A stretch of 27,174 bases of DNA, from positions 1 through 27,174 of the forward strand of contig AJWJ01000312.1 of assembly GCA_000277445.1 (NCBI GenBank), in the 5' to 3' direction. Within the stretch, counting starts at the first letter, position 1, and each line of letters opens with the position of its first letter. A model generated the notes under the pieces. It searched no databases. It was not told the origin of the DNA and was given only the letters and a program-made list of their open reading frames with translations. The stretch is from Polysphondylium violaceum (taxonomy: Eukaryota; Evosea; Eumycetozoa; Dictyosteliales; Dictyosteliaceae). Below, in pieces: positions 1 to 9,319 of this stretch. The translations under genes and the position numbers were made by a program.

Positions 1-51
1 AAAAAATTAATAAAATTTTTAAATGAGATTCCCGACAAATGATATTTTCAT

Positions 52-57
52 AAAAAA
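52..57 (-). terminator. RNA polymerase III terminator of the tRNA-Gln gene
   Basis: A run of six T on the minus strand begins directly after the tRNA discriminator base, which is the usual Pol III stop signal. Confidence 0.8.
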
Positions 58-129
58 TGGTTCTACTGAGAATCGAACTCAGATTGCGGGATTCAAAGTC
101 CCGAGTGCTACCAATTACACCATAAAACC
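58..129 (-). tRNA. tRNA-Gln (anticodon UUG)
   Basis: Read on the minus strand, this 72-base segment folds as a complete tRNA. The acceptor stem GGTTTTA pairs with TAGAACC with one G-T pair. The anticodon stem GGGA/TCCC carries loop ACTTTGAA with anticodon TTG, and a T-arm with TTCGATT follows. The discriminator base is A (complement of position 58), and CCA is not encoded, as expected in eukaryotes. The body closely resembles eukaryotic tRNA-Gln as I remember the human sequence. There is no intron. It reads CAA, the glutamine codon used heavily in the neighbouring proteins. Confidence 0.95.
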
Positions 130-615
130 TTGTATGATTTTTTCGAAAAATCCAGATTTCTTATAATCAATTTTTCCCTTAGGTGTTTTTTAAAATCCGC
201 CCTTAATCAAAAAACTATGACAAGGTTCTCAAAAAATAATTAAAATTTCTAGAAAATAAAAAAAGGTTACAGAAAAATCACCATCATGGCTCCCCTCAGC
301 TCAGAAATCTGAATAAGAAAAGTTCCCCCACCCAAGTTATTTAGAAGTGATGTGCATCTCATAATCCCACCACATTAATTTTTTCTCATACAGTCACAGC
401 TTACTCACCACCCACTCACCAATGATTCAAAATCCAAAATAGAAATTTTACAAAAATCAAAAAAAATAAGAAATTAAAAATAAAAATGAATTAATTTCCC
501 AAAAAGAATCTTGAATATAAAAATGATCATCTTCCACAGACACAATCAACAACAACTATCATTTTATAATCTATATTTACACAGTACCTTTATTTCAAAA
601 CAATAATAATAAACA
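130..615. other. gene-free spacer between the tRNA and the VWA-E2 gene
   Basis: This AT-rich spacer of 486 bp should hold the upstream flank of the tRNA gene and the promoter and 5' UTR of the gene at 616. Its middle part (about 285-425) is less AT-biased, with runs such as ACTCACCACCCACTCACC. I tested that part for C/D-box RNA motifs and found no convincing pair. I see no coding potential and no repeat. Confidence 0.6.
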
Positions 616-2328
616 ATGCCAATTTATGTAAACATTCCATCACTCAATAAAAAAATTGGTGTGCCCTTTAAAAAAGATTTACTCTTGTCTGATTTTCTCA
701 AAGAAATTTTAAAGAGAGTCCAATTGCCAAATGAAAGCCAACTTAAACTACAACACAACAATGCTGATCTCTATGAAGGTGATTCACTTGCTGATCTTGG
801 GTTAACAGAAAATGATGAATTAACATTACTTTATCAAGATAATAGTAATAGTAATAATAATAATAATAATAATACTGCACCATCTATTCCACCAATTACT
901 ACAACCCCAACTACAAATACAGTACCAGCAACTAGATCATTATCACCACCTTCATCACCAAGAGATAACAATAATCAAAATAGTGGAAATATTGGAATGA
1001 TTAATAAAAAAGACGATGATAAAGAACAACAAGGCCCAGTACAGGGATTGGATTTAGATAAAATGGTGATCAAAGAAGATGTACCAAATTACATTAAACA
1101 AATTGATACAATTGTATTGGATCTCAGTGGTTCAATGAAGAGTTTGGCATTTTCCAATGATATTATGACTAGAATTGAATATGCACAAGTATTATTCCAA
1201 ACATTTATCGATAAATACGTTCAACATGAATGCTCTGTCGTCGTTGGTTTGGTTACTTTTGGTAGTATGATTACCAACACCTTTTCAATCACCAAAAACT
1301 TTGATCACTTTTCCGACGAATTGGGTCGTGTCGATGCCAATCAAGGCAGCACTAGATTATATGAAGCCATTCTCTTTGCTGCACAGCAAATTGTTGCATA
1401 CAAAAAGTGTCCCAACGTTCAACTTGCACCAGATGATCAACTCACCTGCAGAATATTTTGTTTGACCGATGGAGAGGACAACAGTGGCTTTAGTCCATAC
1501 ACAACATTCCAGTATTTATCTCAACATAAAATCGTATTGGACTCTATTCCCATCGGTACCGCCGGCGCTAAACTCAGCAGTCTTTCCAAAGCCACTGGAG
1601 GCACCTGTTTCTTTGCCAATAGTGCCGAAGCTGGTGTGTCCTTGTTTGAGCGTGAAGCCCTCCTCACCCCAACCGTCCGTGACAAATTTGTTCCCTTCCC
1701 CGTGGCCATCACCAGCGAGGCCCAATTCAACGGTGTTCAAGGCGAACGTGTTGAGACCATCGAAAGAGCAGTGAACCCCATCCTCAAAGCCAACTTTTCC
1801 GCCAAAGTCGATCTCGCCAAGGTGACTTCCACTTCGGGTAGCAGCAGCGCATCCAAACGTGTCTTGTCAGAGTACACCAAATTCATGTCCAATCCACCCA
1901 CCGGCTTCACCGCCTTTGCCAGCGAAAACGACATCAAGTTTTGGAAAGTCATCTTCTCGGGCATCCAAGGTACACCCTACGAAAATGGTCATTGGGTCAT
2001 CAGCGTTGCATTCCCCGACGACTATCCATTCAAGCCACCCAAAGTCCGTTTTGAGACCAAAATCTATCATTGCAACATCTCCAACGACGGTGCCATCTGT
2101 CTGGATATCCTCAAAGACCAATGGACCCCTTCCCTCACCACCGACAAACTCATGGTATCCATTGGTGCTCTCCTCACCGACCCCAATCCCAACGATCCAC
2201 TCGATGTCGTCAAAGCAGGAACCTACCGTGACAGCCAAATGGAATACTGGCGTCAAGTTAGAGAATGGACTAGAATCCATGCTGGCATTTCATTCAATGA
2301 TTTAGCTGCCGCTCATAATTTAAAATAA
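616..2328 (+). CDS. ubiquitin-like / VWA / E2 ubiquitin-conjugating fusion protein
   Basis: This is a single-exon gene for 570 residues. Residues 1-76 look like a ubiquitin-like fold. An Asn/Ser/Thr/Pro-rich linker follows to about residue 150. A von Willebrand A domain spans about 160-340, with the metal-binding DLSGS motif (D169, S171, S173), a later GSTRL and LTDGEDN. A ubiquitin-conjugating (E2) domain fills about 415-570: PFKPPKVRF, then YHCNISNDGAICLDIL with presumed catalytic Cys495, then QWTPSLT. The usual E2 HPN tripeptide reads His485-Cys486-Asn487 here. E2 enzymes carry ubiquitin on the active cysteine. The VWA part probably binds a protein partner in a metal-dependent way, and the N-terminal part may dock to ubiquitin machinery; both are inferences. 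Codons become strongly C/G-ending from about 1290 to 2280. The start is the first ATG of the open frame, after an AT-rich leader. Confidence 0.88.
   Translation: MPIYVNIPSLNKKIGVPFKKDLLLSDFLKEILKRVQLPNESQLKLQHNNADLYEGDSLADLGLTENDELTLLYQDNSNSNNNNNNNTAPSIPPITTTPTTNTVPATRSLSPPSSPRDNNNQNSGNIGMINKKDDDKEQQGPVQGLDLDKMVIKEDVPNYIKQIDTIVLDLSGSMKSLAFSNDIMTRIEYAQVLFQTFIDKYVQHECSVVVGLVTFGSMITNTFSITKNFDHFSDELGRVDANQGSTRLYEAILFAAQQIVAYKKCPNVQLAPDDQLTCRIFCLTDGEDNSGFSPYTTFQYLSQHKIVLDSIPIGTAGAKLSSLSKATGGTCFFANSAEAGVSLFEREALLTPTVRDKFVPFPVAITSEAQFNGVQGERVETIERAVNPILKANFSAKVDLAKVTSTSGSSSASKRVLSEYTKFMSNPPTGFTAFASENDIKFWKVIFSGIQGTPYENGHWVISVAFPDDYPFKPPKVRFETKIYHCNISNDGAICLDILKDQWTPSLTTDKLMVSIGALLTDPNPNDPLDVVKAGTYRDSQMEYWRQVREWTRIHAGISFNDLAAAHNLK
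841..873 (+). repeat. AAT trinucleotide tract encoding poly-Asn
   Basis: An AAT/AGT tract inside the VWA-E2 gene gives an N/S then N7 run. Such tracts are common in dictyostelid exons and probably form a disordered linker between the ubiquitin-like and VWA parts. Confidence 0.85.
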
Positions 2329-2384
2329 CCAATTGATTGTGTATATCTCTGTATATCTATATATCTCTATCTATGTTCATTTCC

Positions 2385-2390
2385 AATAAA
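2385..2390 (+). promoter_or_regulatory. AATAAA polyadenylation signal of the VWA-E2 gene
   Basis: AATAAA lies 57 bases after the stop codon and is followed by A-rich sequence, which fits a poly(A) signal. Confidence 0.5.
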
Positions 2391-2583
2391 ATCATTTTCA
2401 TAAAAAACAAAAAAAAAAACAAAAAAATAGATCAATCCCGCTTTTTTTCTAAAAAATTCCCTAACCGTTTTTTTTTTTTTTTTTCTATTTCCTGCAAGGT
2501 CATAAAACAACTTAATTTTAATTTATAATTTTTTAGCAACTGACATCAGCAGCAGAGATCTCTGTGTGTATAAATGATACAAC

Positions 2584-4166
2584 ATGAACACTATTATACC
2601 AACATCACCAGTACTTAATAGAACCAAATCTACTATCAAACCCTTATCACCTAAAAATCATATTCTAAATATAGAACAAAACAAACAACATGAATCACAA
2701 ATTAAACAACCAAAAAGATTATCAATCCCTTTGAAATCATCCTCATCCTCTTCATTAGATTTCAACAACAACAACAACCACAACAACAACAATACAAAAT
2801 CACCCAAAGTTTTAAAATCAACACCTTCTAAATTAAAAACACCTTCATCATCATCACTTTATAAAACCCAAATTGTAAATATTAATATATAAACTATAAA
2901 CCTCCTATACCTATATCTAACTATTACTCATATCAATACACAATCAATAGTTGAATAAAAAACTAGATTTAGATTTTAATCTTAATCTATCGCCACCAAG
3001 TAAAGAAATCAAATTTATACCACCACCATCAAATGCCTCACCACAACAACCACCTATTAAATCAATATTAAAAACAAATATAAAATCACCAATTAAATTT
3101 GGATCATCTATTCCTACCGCCACTAGTCATTCATCATCTTCTTCCTTTTCTTCTACCTCTATATTACCAAACAAAAGTACATCAATTTCAGGCAATGAAA
3201 AAAAGAGTACATTAATCACCATACCAAACAAAAGAATTTTAGACATAAAGAAAAAAGATTCAATGGAAGAACCTCATCTATCAAAAGTTAAATCTAGATT
3301 ATCATCAACCCCATCAAAAACTTTATCTTCCTCTTTAATAAAGAAACCATCAACACTCTCAACATCATCAACAACTCCAAATAAATTATCAACTACTGTA
3401 AATACAACAAACTCTGGTATTAAAACACCAGTTAAAAGAAAGAGTATAGATTCTCTATCAAACCTATCATTAGACCATACCACCACCTTTTCACCCAAAA
3501 AGATTAAAACCTCAACCACGATAACTACAACTACAACCACCACCACTACTACAACTTTAACTAAAAACATCACCACCACAACACCATCATCTAAAAAAAT
3601 ATCAACTCCACTATCTAAAAGCAAAAGACAATCTTTAACTCCATATAATCCAAAAAGACAATCTTTAACTCCACTATCCTCGACTAAAAGACAATCACTC
3701 ACACCATTAACCAAAAGACTATCAACTATAACATCTCCATCATCGTCATCTATATCAACACCATGTCTAACAAATAAATTCAAATCAGTATCTCTAAACT
3801 CTGTCCAAAAACCAAAAAGAAAACCAACCACCATCGATATTCCAATTGATTTAGAATTTGAAAAAAGATTAGAAGAAGCTATTTTAGCAGAAGCGCAAGT
3901 ATGTAATTTTTAACTCAATGATTAATCCATCAATAACAAACATCTAACATTATTTCTTAATAATAATAATAATCATAGGGTAAATCAATATCCCATGGTA
4001 GTTTATTATTAACTTCTCCAGAAAGAGAAGAGTATATTAGAAAGAAAAATGATTGGTCACCAATTAAAGACTATTCTAAAAATATAAAGTAAGTAAAATA
4101 CATCTATTCTAATCCCAAACCAAGATAACTAATATTTATTTTCTTCCTACTAGAAAACTAACATAA
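2584..4166 (+). CDS. unknown basic, Ser/Thr/Pro-rich low-complexity protein (spliced)
   Basis: I do not recognise this family. The exons I assign are 2584-2874, 2951-3898, 3979-4088 and a short 4154-4166. The first two introns have GT..AG ends and sit in phase 0. The protein of about 454 residues is highly basic and rich in Ser, Thr, Pro, Lys and Asn, with no membrane segment or signal peptide. It has many SP/TP sites and three KRQSLTP copies at residues 322-349. The most ordered part is the C-terminal segment, with LEFEKRLEEAILAEAQ followed by LLLTSPEREEYIRKKNDWSP. The last intron is uncertain. A strong donor (GTAAGT at 4089) suggests splicing to 4154 with a KLT ending, but an in-frame TAA at 4090-4092 would end the protein three residues earlier if the intron is kept. 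A nuclear, cytoskeletal or cell-cycle role is possible but only a guess. Confidence 0.7.
3623..3706 (+). repeat. three in-frame KRQSLTP repeats
   Basis: Three copies of a 21-base unit encode KRQSLTP at residues 322-328, 332-338 and 343-349 of the unknown basic protein. A worn fourth copy (KRLSTIT) follows. Each unit combines a basic-x-Ser site with a Thr-Pro site, so clustered phosphorylation is plausible. Confidence 0.85.
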
Positions 4167-4235
4167 TGTATACACAAACTCAACCCTCCTTTATCACCAT
4201 ATATTTTGTAAATTGATTCAACTCTTGGAAAACTA

Positions 4236-4241
4236 AATAAA
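4236..4241 (+). promoter_or_regulatory. AATAAA polyadenylation signal of the basic Ser/Thr-rich protein gene
   Basis: AATAAA sits about 70 bases past the stop, inside the 245 bp spacer between two converging genes (4167-4411). The same spacer should hold the 3' end of the acyl-CoA synthetase mRNA. Confidence 0.45.
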
Positions 4242-4411
4242 AGTAATATTAATATTTATTTAAATTATAAACACAAATGTCTATTACAATTTTGTTTTTA
4301 TTTTTAAAATGATGATGATAATAATGTATTTATTTAAAATAGAAAAAAGGATTTACAAAGTCTTTACATTATAAAAGAGGAAGAGGGAGAAGGAGAACAA
4401 CTATTTTTGTT

Positions 4412-6955
4412 TTACATTTCTGGATGTTTTTCTTTGTACCAACGGTATAATTCAACAATGGTAGATTGATATCTTTCTTTGAGTTGTGGTCTCTTTGGTT
4501 TAAAGGAAGGAGTTAAAAGACCATTGTCTTCGGTGAAGGCTTCATGTTCTACGTAAATGTGTTTTAATTTTTCATAACCAAAGAGTTTGGCGTCCTTGGC
4601 GCATTGTTCAAAGGATTCCATGATTTCAGTGTAGATTTCCTTTGATTTGGCAAGAGCTTGTTGATCTTTTGGATTCAAGGCTGGGAATTTGGCTTGAACA
4701 AGTTTTTCCAAGACTTCAAAATCTGGAACAACAACACCGACCAAGAAACTGTTCAAACTGTCACCATAGACAAAGACTTGAGAGACCAATGGAGAACGAA
4801 CATAGATGGATTCCAAATATTCGGCGGCAACGTATTCACCTTGAGAGAGTTTGAAAATATTCTTTTTACGATCAATGATAGAGAGAGTGCCATTGTCATT
4901 CCAACGACCAATATCACCAGTATGGAACCAACCGTCGCCTTTGAGATCTTCGGCGGTCTTTTCTGCATCTTTATAGTAACCAACAAACAAATTTGGACCA
5001 CGTAAACAAACTTCACCTCTTGGGAATGGTTTGTCGGTAGAGAAATAGTTCATCTCTGGGACATCGACCAACTTGACTTCAGTGCAGGCAAGGGGTGGAC
5101 CAACGTGACCGACTTCATTGTCTTCTGGATAACCAACACAGGCACCACCTACATTTTCAGTGAGACCATAACCTTGGACGACTGGACAACAGAAACAGGC
5201 TCTTAAAAATTCGGCCAACTTGGGGTCCAATGGGGCGGAACCAGAGAGGATAAATTTAACACGACCACCAAGCTTTTCTTTGGTCTTTGAAAAGACAATC
5301 TTGTCCCAAATTGGGGTGGCACCACCGGCCTTGAGGGCGGCTTGTTTGCTGTTGAGACCCCAGTTAAAGAGGAATTTCTTGAGCCAGCTGTCGTGATTGA
5401 CAGTCAACCAAAGTTTGTCGTGTAATCTTTGCCATACACGTGGAGCACCAACTAAAAAGGTGGGTCTGAGGACTTGGATATCATTGAAAAGCTCTGGAAT
5501 GAGACCGGAGAAGAAACCAACTTGACCACCGATATAACACAAGAGTGAAACGACAGCTCTTTCAAAAGAGTGGGCGAGTGGAAGATAAGACATGTGAACA
5601 TCTTCTGGGGTCATATTGGCTGGTGAGTAATGAGCACCGGCAACTTCAGAGACCATATTAATGTGAGTCAACATGACACCCTTTGGATTACCAGTTGAAC
5701 CAGAGGTATAGAGTAAAGTGCATAAATCTTCTGGTTTGGGTGGATCGTGTGGTTGTGGGGATGCTTCACCAGTCTTTTCAAAATCTTCAAGACTAATAAC
5801 ATCGATATTGATATCTTTAAATTTATTAACTGTAGCTTCTGTTTGTTTATCATAACTAATAATTGTTTTAATTCCAGTTGTTGATCCTAATGTAAACATC
5901 TGTAGGTGTATGATGTATATTAATATACAGATACTTAAATTATTTATATCTCTCTCTACTTTTTAATTAAATATATATTTACCTTGTCAACATTTTTACC
6001 TTCACATAAAATGATTGAGATTTCAGAGTGATTGACAACATATTCAATAGCATTTGGACCAAGAGTGGCATATAATGCAACTGGAACAAATGAATGATTC
6101 ATACAAGCCATATCTGAAATTACCCATTCTGGTCTATTGATAGAGAAAATACCGACTCTGTCACCCTAAGATAAAAATAAATATGTCAATATGATTGATT
6201 GATTGATTGGTGATATTATTTTATTTTGATTGAAAAAAAAACTTGAGATATTTTTTCAATCAAAATAAAAAAAAAAAAAAAAAAGGAAAGATGAAAAAAA
6301 TAGTTGCTTGCATCTTTCTTTGTGTCACGCATAAAATGAGATAAACACACACGCACAATGAGAGTTGATTGAATGAGTAAACACATAAACACATTAAATA
6401 AATAAATAAAACCTACTCTTTTAGCACCAAGACCAACGAGAGCAGAACCAATGTTGGCAGCTCTTGAACAAGCAGTTTTGTAAGTAATCCATTTATAGTC
6501 ACCACGTTTGCCATCAGCTAAAAGTTCACGTAAACCTAAAAAGTTTCTATCAGAATCCTTGTGACGAGTATATAAATCATAAAGAGTATTTGTGTTTTTA
6601 TCTGGAACACTAATCAAGTCTGGATACTTTTTGTTTCTTCTAGTTCTAGTTTCACCTTGAACTTGAGCATCAACTTCAAAAGTTTGATGGGCAAGCTATA
6701 ATTAACATACAAATAAATACAATTACTTTAGTTAATAAATGTCGCTATAAATACTAAAAAAAAAAAAAAAAACTTTTTAAATTATCTATGGATGGAAATG
6801 ATGCTATGAGACTCCCGCTGTACAGGTGATCTACACATTATGCACTGTGTGTCGCCACTGAACATATCCATCCTGTCCTATCTTATCTGTGAATGCATAT
6901 AAATCCTTACAAATTCTGGACTACCGTGGGTATCAACTTCTGGATGATCAGACAT
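4412..6955 (-). CDS. long-chain fatty acyl-CoA synthetase
   Basis: Four exons on the minus strand (6955-6911, 6695-6417, 6165-5983, 5899-4412), all joined in phase 0, give 664 residues, a normal length for the eukaryotic long-chain family. The protein activates fatty acids with ATP to acyl-adenylates and then to acyl-CoA. Visible motifs are the ATP/AMP loop YTSGSTGNPKG (233-243), GYGLTE (412-417), DGWFHTGDIG (491-500) and the FACS signature region DRKKNIFKLSQGEYVAAE (512-529). The start exon encodes MSDHPEVDTHGSPEF and joins smoothly to LAHQTFEVD. I see no peroxisomal C-terminal tripeptide (it ends PEM) and no signal peptide. It resembles the D. discoideum FcsA/FcsB type, of which FcsA is known on endosomes; I cannot tell which paralogue this is. 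The second intron (6416-6166) is long and holds an inverted repeat. Confidence 0.95.
6219..6270. repeat. 20-bp perfect inverted repeat inside an acyl-CoA synthetase intron
   Basis: Arms at 6219-6238 and 6251-6270 are exact reverse complements with a 12-base spacer. It lies in the 251-bp second intron, so the pre-mRNA could form a 20-bp hairpin. The arms are AT-rich apart from GATTG/CAATC. A TGAT repeat sits just to the left and a long A run to the right. Confidence 0.9.
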
Positions 6956-7551
6956 TTTTTAATCTATAATACAAATATTTAACAAAAAAAAAATTAACAG
7001 AGAAAAACTATGAAATAAAGAGAGGTGAAAATTAAAAAAAATCATCTAAATTTTGAAAAAGAAAAAAAATTAAAAAAAAAAAAAGAAAAAAAAATTACAA
7101 ATTTTTTCTCGCAGCATACACCTGTATCAACGATCACACCCTTTGGGGGGTTAGATATTCCCAAACACCCAATGTTGAACGTTTTTTATTTTTTTTTATT
7201 TTATTTTGAAGGGACATTTGTTAAAAATCTAAAACACAAATATTAGACGTGTCTGTGTGTATGTGTGTGTTTACTATGAGTATTATGTCTCGAGAGCATA
7301 TTAAGCATTTTGGTATATAGACATCTCGGCAAAAGGTCTATTTATATGACATAGTATTTAAAGAGAGGATGAAAAAGCTATCTATAATCCGCACAGATAG
7401 TCTTTGAAAATAAAGATATGTTGCGAGAATTTTATCTATACTTTTCCATTTTTTTCTGCGCACCACACACTTTTTTTTTTTTTCGCAAAGATGACGGAAA
7501 AAAAAAAAAATAGGCATTACACAAAGTATATTTTAGAAATAAATAATAAAT
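6956..7551. other. spacer: acyl-CoA synthetase promoter and 3' flank of the EEP gene
   Basis: Both flanking genes are on the minus strand, so this stretch should hold the synthetase promoter and 5' UTR (next to 6956) and the 3' UTR of the phosphodiesterase-like gene (next to 7551). It is A/T-run rich except for about 7250-7440, which has mixed composition and several inverted repeats and is listed separately. No protein-coding frame here looks real. Confidence 0.6.
7272..7405. ncRNA. possible structured RNA (unassigned)
   Basis: This patch of unusually mixed composition between two genes can fold. TACTATG (7272-7278) pairs with CATAGTA (7350-7356) and encloses ATAGAC (7317-7322) pairing with GTCTAT (7336-7341). 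A second hairpin pairs AAAG-CTATCT (7374-7383) with AGATAG-t-CTTT (7395-7405), leaving an 11-base loop. ATGTCT (7285-7290) could alternatively pair with AGACAT (7319-7324). I find no snoRNA boxes, Sm site, class I RNA motif or snRNA upstream element that would assign a family or a strand. It could equally be a structured UTR or chance. Confidence 0.2.
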
Positions 7552-9319
7552 TTAAGTCAATCTATTTATTGAAAATGTTGTTACAATGGAAGAGTGGTCA
7601 GATGGGTATATGCTGTCTTTGGAGCAGCTGCCAAGGAATTTGAAATCAATGACATCCAATATTTTGTCATCAGATTTAAAAATATAATCAATTCTCTTGC
7701 TTGGAAATCCATCCAACGTGGGGAATGTATATCCATTGATGTTGTCACTGTTGACACATAAAATATCATTCAAGTTATTGTTCATATTCAAGTTGTTGTT
7801 GTTTTGTTGTTGTTGGACAACTTTACTGTTCATTAATGGATTGTTTTTGAAATAATACCATGTATCAACAAGGTCAGCTTTTTTGCCTTGTATCTGGGCG
7901 GTGCCATAGACGCTGTTGGCCGAGAGGAATCTAATGGCATCTGAAGAGGGAAGTGCGTTGAGATCACCAGTAAACACGTATGGTTTTTGGAACTGGCTCA
8001 TATACTCATACACTTCATAGGCGTTTCTTTGGGAGCCTGCAGAGCTGAGGGAAAAGTGGGAGGTGAATACATTGATTGCCAAGTTGGCTGGTTGGAAAAA
8101 TGTTTGAACACGAAGACAGGAACGTTGGTGTTCGTCTTCCTTGTCAGAGTTGTCACGTGACAATTTGATGCTGCTGACATCGAGTATGGGGTGTTTGGAA
8201 AATATGGCCAGGCCCTCGTATTGGAGCTGGTTGTTGTTGGGGTACACCATCGAGGGTAGATAGGTGAAATGGTATTTCTGGTTTCTGAGACTGAGTGCCT
8301 GCGATATATGTTGCACCTGATTACGCTCTTGGCCATAGAGGGCGGGGTATTGATCAAACTTGTATTCACCTGCCCAGGCCGAGTAACGGGCCTCTTGGAA
8401 TGCAATGATGTCGGGCGACTCTTTGGCGATAATGTCGGCAAGCAACTCTTTTCTCACACGCCATGGAGTGTTGTAGTTCCACAAATTGTAAGACATGACC
8501 GAGATGGTGTGATTGAGTGACACCCAAGTGACCTTTTTAGGAGAGTCGTCTGGGTTTGTGGTGGCGGCAGTCTGATGTTGTTGGGCAGAGCTTGTGCTCG
8601 TGTATGTAAAGTAGTTTTTATCCAATGCCTTGTCTTTGAATGTGGTTGGATGTTGATTAAAACAGATAAACTCTGATATGGACATCAATCCGTTGTGGTC
8701 CTTTAGGATCTTTGTCTTTATATAGGTGCAGTCGGTGTGGTACAAGAGGGGTGAGGGAGAGAACGAGGGAGTAGAAAATGTGTAGGTGTATGGCGCAGAT
8801 ACATCTACTTGTAAGAGTAGTTCAAAAGTGTTTCCAATGGTGACATCGCCAAAAGTAGCATAACTTTGGCCATTTTGACCTTTGACTACAACTCTACCTC
8901 GATAGTTATTGTATCCATCCAAATTCAACAATGAGGAATGTTGTTTGGCTTCCAATACTTTGAAATCAAACAATGGAAAGTTTAATTTATATTCATTCTC
9001 TGGAATAGATTCAAAAGCATTTAAATAATAATATCTATGTCTATTGATTGATCTTTTCATATCCTAATAGTATAGTTTATATTATATTATATATTAATAT
9101 ATGATAATAATAATAATAATAATCAATAGAAAGAGATAGAGGGATACTTACAGATAAAACCTTTTGAAGATCAGTAGAGTTTGATGAGATCTCTTTTATG
9201 CTTGAAATTATACCCATATTTTTACTTGGTGCACAAGTAATTGGATTAAAGCTACAACATAAAAGTATTACTACAAATATGATACATGATGATAATGATT
9301 TACTATTGAGATTTATCAT
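7552..9319 (-). CDS. secreted endonuclease/exonuclease/phosphatase-family (EEP) protein
   Basis: Two exons (9319-9152 and 9063-7552), joined in phase 0 through a GTAAGT donor and TATTAG acceptor, give 559 residues. Exon 1 encodes a clear signal peptide: a hydrophobic core with IIFVVILLCCSF, then a likely cut near ITCAPS. Residues 58-235 form an N-terminal region that I cannot assign, and the EEP domain runs from about 240 to the end. The catalytic motifs are present: SYNLWN (N249), FQEAR (E280), TSHFS (H392), TGDLNAL (D423, N425) and PSDHSS (D545, H546). This superfamily contains nucleases, sphingomyelinases and inositol phosphatases, all metal-dependent phosphodiester or phosphomonoester hydrolases. 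The substrate cannot be told from sequence. The signal peptide points to an extracellular or lysosomal enzyme. Codons are G/C-ending in the domain core (about 7890-8560) and A/T-ending at both gene ends. Confidence 0.9.

Noticed and set aside
285-425. Possible C/D-box snoRNA (GTGATGT near 347)
   Set aside because: There is no D box at a suitable distance after it and no closing terminal stem.
3274-3834. A 186-codon minus-strand open frame rich in Val and Asp
   Set aside because: It is the reverse of ACA/ACC/TCA codons of the Ser/Thr-rich protein and has no independent features.
7317-7341. Resemblance to U2 or U5 snRNA (CCTTTTGCC with AGAT on the minus strand)
   Set aside because: The branch-site-pairing element of U2, the exact U5 loop, an Sm site and a dictyostelid snRNA upstream element are all missing.
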